Assembly (NCBI GenBank): GCA_035604635.1 | Contig: DATNIC010000236.1 | Location: 7,631-71,630, forward strand | DNA length: 64,000 nt | Source: DATNIC01 sp035604635 | GTDB taxonomy: Bacteria > Vulcanimicrobiota > Vulcanimicrobiia > Vulcanimicrobiales > Vulcanimicrobiaceae | Reading direction: 5' to 3' | In this document: positions 59,932-64,000 of the stretch, piece after piece | How the letters are laid out: each line of letters begins with the position of its first letter | Numbering within the stretch: the first letter of the stretch is position 1 | Position numbers and translations under genes: made by a program | The notes under the pieces: generated by a model | Databases searched by the model: none | Seen by the model: the letters and a program-made list of their open reading frames with translations, nothing else | Told to the model about the DNA's origin: nothing

Positions 59932-61125
59932 TTATGCCGCTTCGAGTTTTGCGAGTTGCCACAGCTCTTCGAGCTCGTCCATCGAGAGATCGTTGAGCGC
60001 GCGGCCCCCGGCGGTTGCGCGGCGTTCCATGAAGGTGAAGCGGCGATAGAACTTGTCGTTGGCCTCGCGCAGCGCGCCTTCGGCGTCGATTCCCAGCGCC
60101 CGTGCGAAGTTAACGATCGAGAAGAGCACGTCGCCGAGTTCCTCGCGCAGGTGTGGATCCTCCGATGACTTGCCAACCGACTGACGCTGCGCGACGGTCA
60201 GCTCGGCGAGCTCTTCGGCGATCTTCTCGGTCACCGAGCGCGCGTCGGGCCAATCGAAGCCGACGCGCGAGGCTTTGTCCTGCATCTTCTGTGCGCGCTG
60301 CAGCGAGCCGAGCCCCGGCGGCGCTCCGTCGAGTAAGCTCTTGCGGTCTTGGGCAGAGGCCTCTTTGCTCTTGAGCACCTCCCAGTTCTGCCACACTTCG
60401 GCGACGCCGGCGACCGCTTGATCGCCGAAGACGTGCGGATGGCGGCGGATCATCTTGTTCGCGAGCCCGTCGATGACGTCGGCGATCGAAAAGCGTCCCG
60501 TCTCCGTCGCAAGCTGCGCGTGGAAGACGACTTGCAGCAGCAGATCGCCCAACTCTTCGCAGAGCGCCGCCTCGTGATCTTTCTCGATCGCTTCGACGAG
60601 CTCGTAGGTCTCTTCGATTAAATACGGGATGAGCGTGCGGTGCGTCTGCTCGCGATCCCACGGACAGGAGCGGCGCAAACGCGCCATGACCTCGACCAGG
60701 TCGTCCCACGTGTGATGCGCCGAGCCGGGCGGGAGCGGGACGAGCGGCATTGCGATCGCTGCCTGTAAGGTCGCGCGCGGCATGCCGGGTACGATCTGCG
60801 TGCGGATCCGGCGCGCGTCGAGCGCGCGCAGCAAGATGGGCAGCCCGGCGAAATCGGAGAGCGGATTGCCTAGGATTCCTAGGCCCAAATCCCGTTCGTC
60901 GAGCTGCTCGACGAAGCCGTCGATGACCTCGGTCGAGCCGCGCATGAACAAGTTCGCGTCGCTGATCTTGCCCCGCTCGATCCGCAAACCTTCGCTTTCG
61001 AGGAAAAGGACAAGCTCAGGCGGCGCGAGGACCGTCACGGCGCGTCCGACCACGCGCAACGCTTCGAGGCTCCCGAGCGTCAGCAAATCGGGGTCGCCGG
61101 GCCCGAGCCCAACGATGCGAATCAT
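59932..61125 (-). CDS. mazG: MazG nucleoside triphosphate pyrophosphohydrolase with N-terminal tetrapyrrole-methylase-like domain (YabN type)
   Basis: 397 aa. The N-terminal about 120 residues (MIRIVGLGPGDPDLLTLGSLEAL) resemble an SAM-dependent tetrapyrrole methylase fold; residues about 140-390 hold two MazG modules: SCPWDREQTHRTLIPYLIEETYELVEAI...EELGDLLLQVVFHA and IAEELAEL...REELGDVLFSIVNFAR, with the EExxE/ExxD metal sites intact. The same fusion occurs in Bacillus YabN. It removes damaged or excess NTPs. ATG 61125; S4 gene follows directly. Confidence 0.93.
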   Translation of the reverse strand: MIRIVGLGPGDPDLLTLGSLEALRVVGRAVTVLAPPELVLFLESEGLRIERGKISDANLFMRGSTEVIDGFVEQLDERDLGLGILGNPLSDFAGLPILLRALDARRIRTQIVPGMPRATLQAAIAMPLVPLPPGSAHHTWDDLVEVMARLRRSCPWDREQTHRTLIPYLIEETYELVEAIEKDHEAALCEELGDLLLQVVFHAQLATETGRFSIADVIDGLANKMIRRHPHVFGDQAVAGVAEVWQNWEVLKSKEASAQDRKSLLDGAPPGLGSLQRAQKMQDKASRVGFDWPDARSVTEKIAEELAELTVAQRQSVGKSSEDPHLREELGDVLFSIVNFARALGIDAEGALREANDKFYRRFTFMERRATAGGRALNDLSMDELEELWQLAKLEAA

Positions 61126-61172
61126 GGGGGTGGAGTATTCGGCGCCGGAGCGGCGCTCGGCCCCCTATCTCC

Positions 61173-62099
61173 CTACTTCGTCGAGGGTGCCGGAGCCGGC
61201 GTCGGGATCGGCGGCGGGAAGACGTCGGAGAAGCGCTGGTCGTAGACGACGATATTCGCTTTCTGACGCAAGCCTTGGAGGAACGCGGGGACTTGCTGCG
61301 CCTGCTGCTGCTGTTTGAGCGAATCCATGACCTGCGGCTTCACGGATTCGAACGTCGCCTTCGTCGCCGGTTTGTGTTCCTCGACTTGGATGATGTGGTA
61401 GCCGAACGGCGACTTCACGGGATCGCTCGTCTTTCCGACCGGAAGCGCAAAAGCGGCGTTCTGAAACGCCGGGACCATCGCGCCCTTTGCGAAGAGGCCG
61501 AGCTCGCCGCCCTTGTCTTTTGAGGCCGGATCGGTCGAGTATTGCTTGGCAAGCGTGGCGAAATCGCCGCCCGCCTTGAGCTTGGCCTCGACGTCGTTGG
61601 CCGTCTTGAGATCGGGGACGAGGATGTGACGAGCGCGCACCTGCTCGGGCTTGTCGTATGCCGGGTGATTCTTGTCGAAATAGGCCTTCGCGTCGGCGTC
61701 CGTGATGGTGACGTTCTTGCCGACCGCCTGCTCGATCACGATCTGCTGACGCAAGATCTTCTTGACGTCGTCTTCGCTGAGGCCTTGATTCTTGAGAATC
61801 TGCTCGAACTGACCGGGCGGATACTTCGAGCGGATCTCATCTTCTTTCTTGGTGACGTCGGCGTCGCTCACCGAGATGTTGTTCGCTTTGGCGTACTGGT
61901 CGATGAGATCGCCTTGAACGATCTGCGAGAGCGTCTGCTTGGCGACCGGACTCGCCTCGAGGCGCTTATCGAGCTCCGCCTTGGAGACGTTGGTCCCGTT
62001 GACGGAGACGATTTGTCCGTTGCCCCCGGTGCACGCCGTGAGCGCCATGCCCATCGCCAGCGCGACGATTGTGAGGTAAAGACGGGAATCGATGGACAT
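61173..62099 (-). CDS. prsA: PrsA/SurA-like parvulin peptidyl-prolyl isomerase lipoprotein
   Basis: 308 aa. Signal peptide with lipobox ALTACTG (Cys about 20). Then a SurA_N-type helical domain (about 30-125: VSKAELDKRLEASPVAKQTLSQIVQGDLIDQYA) and a rotamase (parvulin) domain (about 150-260: VRARHILVPDLKTANDVEAKLKAG, FATLAKQYSTDPASKDKGGELGLFAKGAMVPAFQNAAF, FGYHIIQVEE). Assists folding of exported proteins outside the membrane. ATG 62099 after GGAG; first gene of the minus-strand unit running to punA. Divergent from the RND pump. Confidence 0.9.
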   Translation of the reverse strand: MSIDSRLYLTIVALAMGMALTACTGGNGQIVSVNGTNVSKAELDKRLEASPVAKQTLSQIVQGDLIDQYAKANNISVSDADVTKKEDEIRSKYPPGQFEQILKNQGLSEDDVKKILRQQIVIEQAVGKNVTITDADAKAYFDKNHPAYDKPEQVRARHILVPDLKTANDVEAKLKAGGDFATLAKQYSTDPASKDKGGELGLFAKGAMVPAFQNAAFALPVGKTSDPVKSPFGYHIIQVEEHKPATKATFESVKPQVMDSLKQQQQAQQVPAFLQGLRQKANIVVYDQRFSDVFPPPIPTPAPAPSTK

Positions 62100-62149
62100 G
62101 CAAGCTCCAAACGGCTCTAAAGAAAGGAACGTCAGCAGACGAGTGCGCA

Positions 62150-62163
62150 AACCCCCGGGGGTT
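62150..62163. promoter_or_regulatory. Perfect 14-bp palindrome before the RND pump gene
   Basis: AACCCCCGGGGGTT is a perfect inverted repeat that ends 5 bases before the pump's GTG 62169. It lies between divergent prsA and the pump, so it could be an operator. Its GGGGG half may also serve as the pump's ribosome site. No repressor gene is visible nearby. Confidence 0.3.
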
Positions 62164-62168
62164 CAATT

Positions 62169-64000
62169 GTGATTCAATTTTTCCTGCGCCACCCGATCTT
62201 TGCATCGGTCTGCTCGATCGTCATCGTGCTCGCCGGCGCGGTCGCAATTCCGGCGCTTCCCGTGGCCCAGTTCCCGCAGGTAGCTCCGCCGGTCGTCACG
62301 GTGAGCGCAACGTACACCGGGGCCAGCGCGCAAACGGTCGAGGCCTCGGTGACGACTCCGCTGGAGGAGGCGATCAACGGGGTCGCGGGCCTGCGCTATA
62401 TCTCGTCGACGAGCACGAACCAAGGCGTTAGCACGATCACGTGCACGTTCGATCTCGAACGCAATCTGGACTTGGCCTCGACCGACGTGCAGACGGCGGT
62501 GAACAACACGACCGGACTTCTGCCCGCTGCGGTGCGTAACACCGGCGTCAGCGTCAGCAAGAACTCGGGCCAGTTCTTGATCGGTATCGCGCTCACGTCC
62601 GACGATCCGAACGTCGACGCGCTTGCCCTCGGCAACTACGCGACGCTCAACATCGTCGATCCGCTCAAACGCATCAAGGGGGTCAACGATGCTCGCCTTT
62701 TCGGCGTCAGCAAGTACGCGATGCGGTTGTGGCTCGATCCGAAAAAGTTGGCGGACTATGGTCTGAGCGCGGACGACGTCGTCGCTGCCCTGCAAGAGCA
62801 GAACGTCGACGTCGCTTCAGGTGCGATCGGCTCACCGCCGGTCCCGCAAGATCAGCCCTATCAGATCAGCACCGCGACGATCGGCCGGCTGACCACGCCG
62901 GAGCAGTTCCAAAACCTGATCTTGCGCGTTGCACCGAACAACAGCATCGTGCGCCTCGCCGACGTCGGGCGCGTCGAGCTGGGTGCGCAGGACTACAGCA
63001 CCGATTTCCGCCTGAGCGGAAAAGAAGCGATCGGCATCGCGATCCTGATCCTGCCCGACGCGAACGCGACCGACGTTTCGCGCGGGGTGTTCGGCGAGAT
63101 GGATGAACTACAAAAGCATTTCCCGGCGGGAGTGCACTATTCGGTCGGGTTCGACGGAACGACGTTCGTCACCGATTCCATCAAGGAAGTCATCAAGACG
63201 CTGGGCATTGCGATCGTCCTCGTCGTCATCGTCATCTTCTTGTTTCTGCAGGATTGGCGGACGACGCTGATCCCCGCCGTGACGATTCCGGTTTCGCTCG
63301 TCGGGACGTTCGCCTTGATGAAAGTTCTCGGTTTTTCGATCAACACGCTGACGCTCTTCGGCTTGACGCTGGCGACGGGCCTCGTCGTCGACGACGCGAT
63401 CGTCGTTATCGAAAACATCGCGCGCTACGTGCAAGAGAAACGAATGGATCCCTTCGAGGGCGCTTCGATTGCGATGCGTGAGATCGTGGGAGCGGTCATC
63501 GCGAGCTCGATCGTCTTGCTCGCCGTCTTCGTCCCGGTCGCGTTCTTTCCGGGGACGACGGGCCAGCTCTACAAGCAGTTCGCCCTGACCATCGGGTGCA
63601 CGATCACGATTTCGCTCTTCAATGCGCTCACGCTGACGCCCACGCTTTCGGCATTGTTGTTGCGGCCGGAGGAGCCTAGGCACGGTCGCTTCTTCGAAAT
63701 CGTCAATCGCGTCATATACGGGACGCGCGCGTGGTACGGCGCCGTCCTGCCGCAGCTGATCGCCGGGCGGCGTTTCGTCGTCGCCCTATTCGTCGTCGGT
63801 CTGATTGCCACGGTGTTTGCGTACCGCGCGATTCCGACCGGCTTTCTCCCCGACGAAGATCAAGGCTACTTCTTCGTGACGGTTCAGCTTCCCGAAGGCT
63901 CGCCGCTGAACCAGCCCCTGGCCGCCACAAAGAAGATCGAGGGGATTCTGGGTGCGTTTCCCGAGGTGAAGACGTTGTACGAGATCAACGGATTCAGCTT
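62169..64000 (+). CDS. RND-family efflux pump inner-membrane protein, AcrB/HAE1 type (3' truncated)
   Basis: About 610 aa visible, running off the window. Starts GTG 62169: MIQFFLRHPIFASVCSIVIVLAG, the usual AcrB N-terminus and first helix; FPQVAPPVVTVSATYTGASAQTVEASVTTPLEE is the porter-domain start. The proton-relay aspartates are in TGLVVDDAIVVIEN (the AcrB Asp407/408 pair). TLIPAVTIPVSLVGTFALMKVLGFSINTLTLFGLTLA and GFLPDEDQGYFFV fit the HAE1 subfamily. Such pumps span the inner membrane and need a membrane-fusion protein and an outer-membrane channel, so a diderm envelope is implied; partner genes must lie outside the window. Confidence 0.93.
   Translation, partial: MIQFFLRHPIFASVCSIVIVLAGAVAIPALPVAQFPQVAPPVVTVSATYTGASAQTVEASVTTPLEEAINGVAGLRYISSTSTNQGVSTITCTFDLERNLDLASTDVQTAVNNTTGLLPAAVRNTGVSVSKNSGQFLIGIALTSDDPNVDALALGNYATLNIVDPLKRIKGVNDARLFGVSKYAMRLWLDPKKLADYGLSADDVVAALQEQNVDVASGAIGSPPVPQDQPYQISTATIGRLTTPEQFQNLILRVAPNNSIVRLADVGRVELGAQDYSTDFRLSGKEAIGIAILILPDANATDVSRGVFGEMDELQKHFPAGVHYSVGFDGTTFVTDSIKEVIKTLGIAIVLVVIVIFLFLQDWRTTLIPAVTIPVSLVGTFALMKVLGFSINTLTLFGLTLATGLVVDDAIVVIENIARYVQEKRMDPFEGASIAMREIVGAVIASSIVLLAVFVPVAFFPGTTGQLYKQFALTIGCTITISLFNALTLTPTLSALLLRPEEPRHGRFFEIVNRVIYGTRAWYGAVLPQLIAGRRFVVALFVVGLIATVFAYRAIPTGFLPDEDQGYFFVTVQLPEGSPLNQPLAATKKIEGILGAFPEVKTLYEINGFS

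Noticed and set aside
1..64000. CRISPR arrays, insertion sequences, toxin-antitoxin or known defence systems
   Set aside because: I looked for spaced direct repeats, transposase motifs, and typical defence proteins on both strands and saw none.

Overview
High-GC, tightly packed bacterial chromosome. About 60 protein genes and one tRNA occupy nearly all 64 kb, the longest gene-free gap is about 270 bp, and most neighbouring genes on one strand overlap by 1-4 bp (ATGA, GTGA, TTGA, TAATG junctions). There are no transposases, phage genes, CRISPR arrays or integrase scars. The gene set points to a diderm, flagellated member of the Terrabacteria. WhiA, DivIVA, SepF, YabN-type MazG, an RqcP-like S4 protein and CsaB are typical of Firmicutes, Actinobacteria and relatives, while an RND efflux pump implies an outer membrane. 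Candidatus Eremiobacterota (WPS-2) or a nearby phylum fits best; this is inference from gene content and style, not a database match.

Layout. 1-7.3 kb: a one-carbon/methionine block with a PfkB kinase tail, purU, a metV-like gene, metF, an unusual methyltransferase and three short MetE homologues (one on +, two in tandem on -). 7.3-8 kb: a divergent PD-(D/E)XK-like protein. 8-16 kb: a flavin-dependent oxidoreductase, a branched-chain-type ABC importer (fused LivHM, LivG, LivF, no binding protein), a PdxA-like protein lacking metal ligands, an ACMSD-like amidohydrolase and a ModF-like double ATPase, then tRNA-Val. 16-22 kb: two MFS transporters, a small secreted protein and an M16 protease. 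22-24.7 kb: three tandem NMT1/SsuA-like binding proteins with no transporter. 24.7-28.7 kb: biotin operon bioA-F-D-B. 29-30 kb: metX.

30-33.2 kb: DUF5693 membrane protein and csaB (cell-wall polysaccharide pyruvylation). 33-38 kb: ileS, a BKACE-family enzyme and an ornithine cyclodeaminase homologue. 38-42.8 kb (-): ccdA-lspA-rluD-tgt-RRM-P450, with lgt diverging from ccdA. 43.6-46 kb: yggS-sepF-divIVA followed by an orphan GvpL/F-family protein. 46-48.8 kb (-): a secreted beta-propeller-like lipoprotein and a FecR-domain protein. 48.9-52.4 kb: leuB, then rod genes flgF/flgG, a possible small rod-binding protein, fliA and a small FlgM-like protein. 52.4-53.4 kb: a fourth NMT1-like binding protein. 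53.4-62.1 kb (-): prsA-mazG-rqcP-whiA-gapA-pgk-tpiA-gpmI-punA, i.e. central glycolysis with cell-cycle and quality-control genes. 62.2 kb to the end: an RND efflux pump running off the window.

Two themes stand out. First, several genes (bioB, csaB, lgt, the S4 gene) have a conserved N-terminus or a strong Shine-Dalgarno site that points to near-cognate starts (ATC, CTG, ATT, ACG) rather than ATG/GTG/TTG. Second, several proteins appear without their usual partners: binding proteins without permeases, an importer without a binding protein, GvpL/F without gas vesicle genes, and MetE catalytic domains without the folate-binding half.
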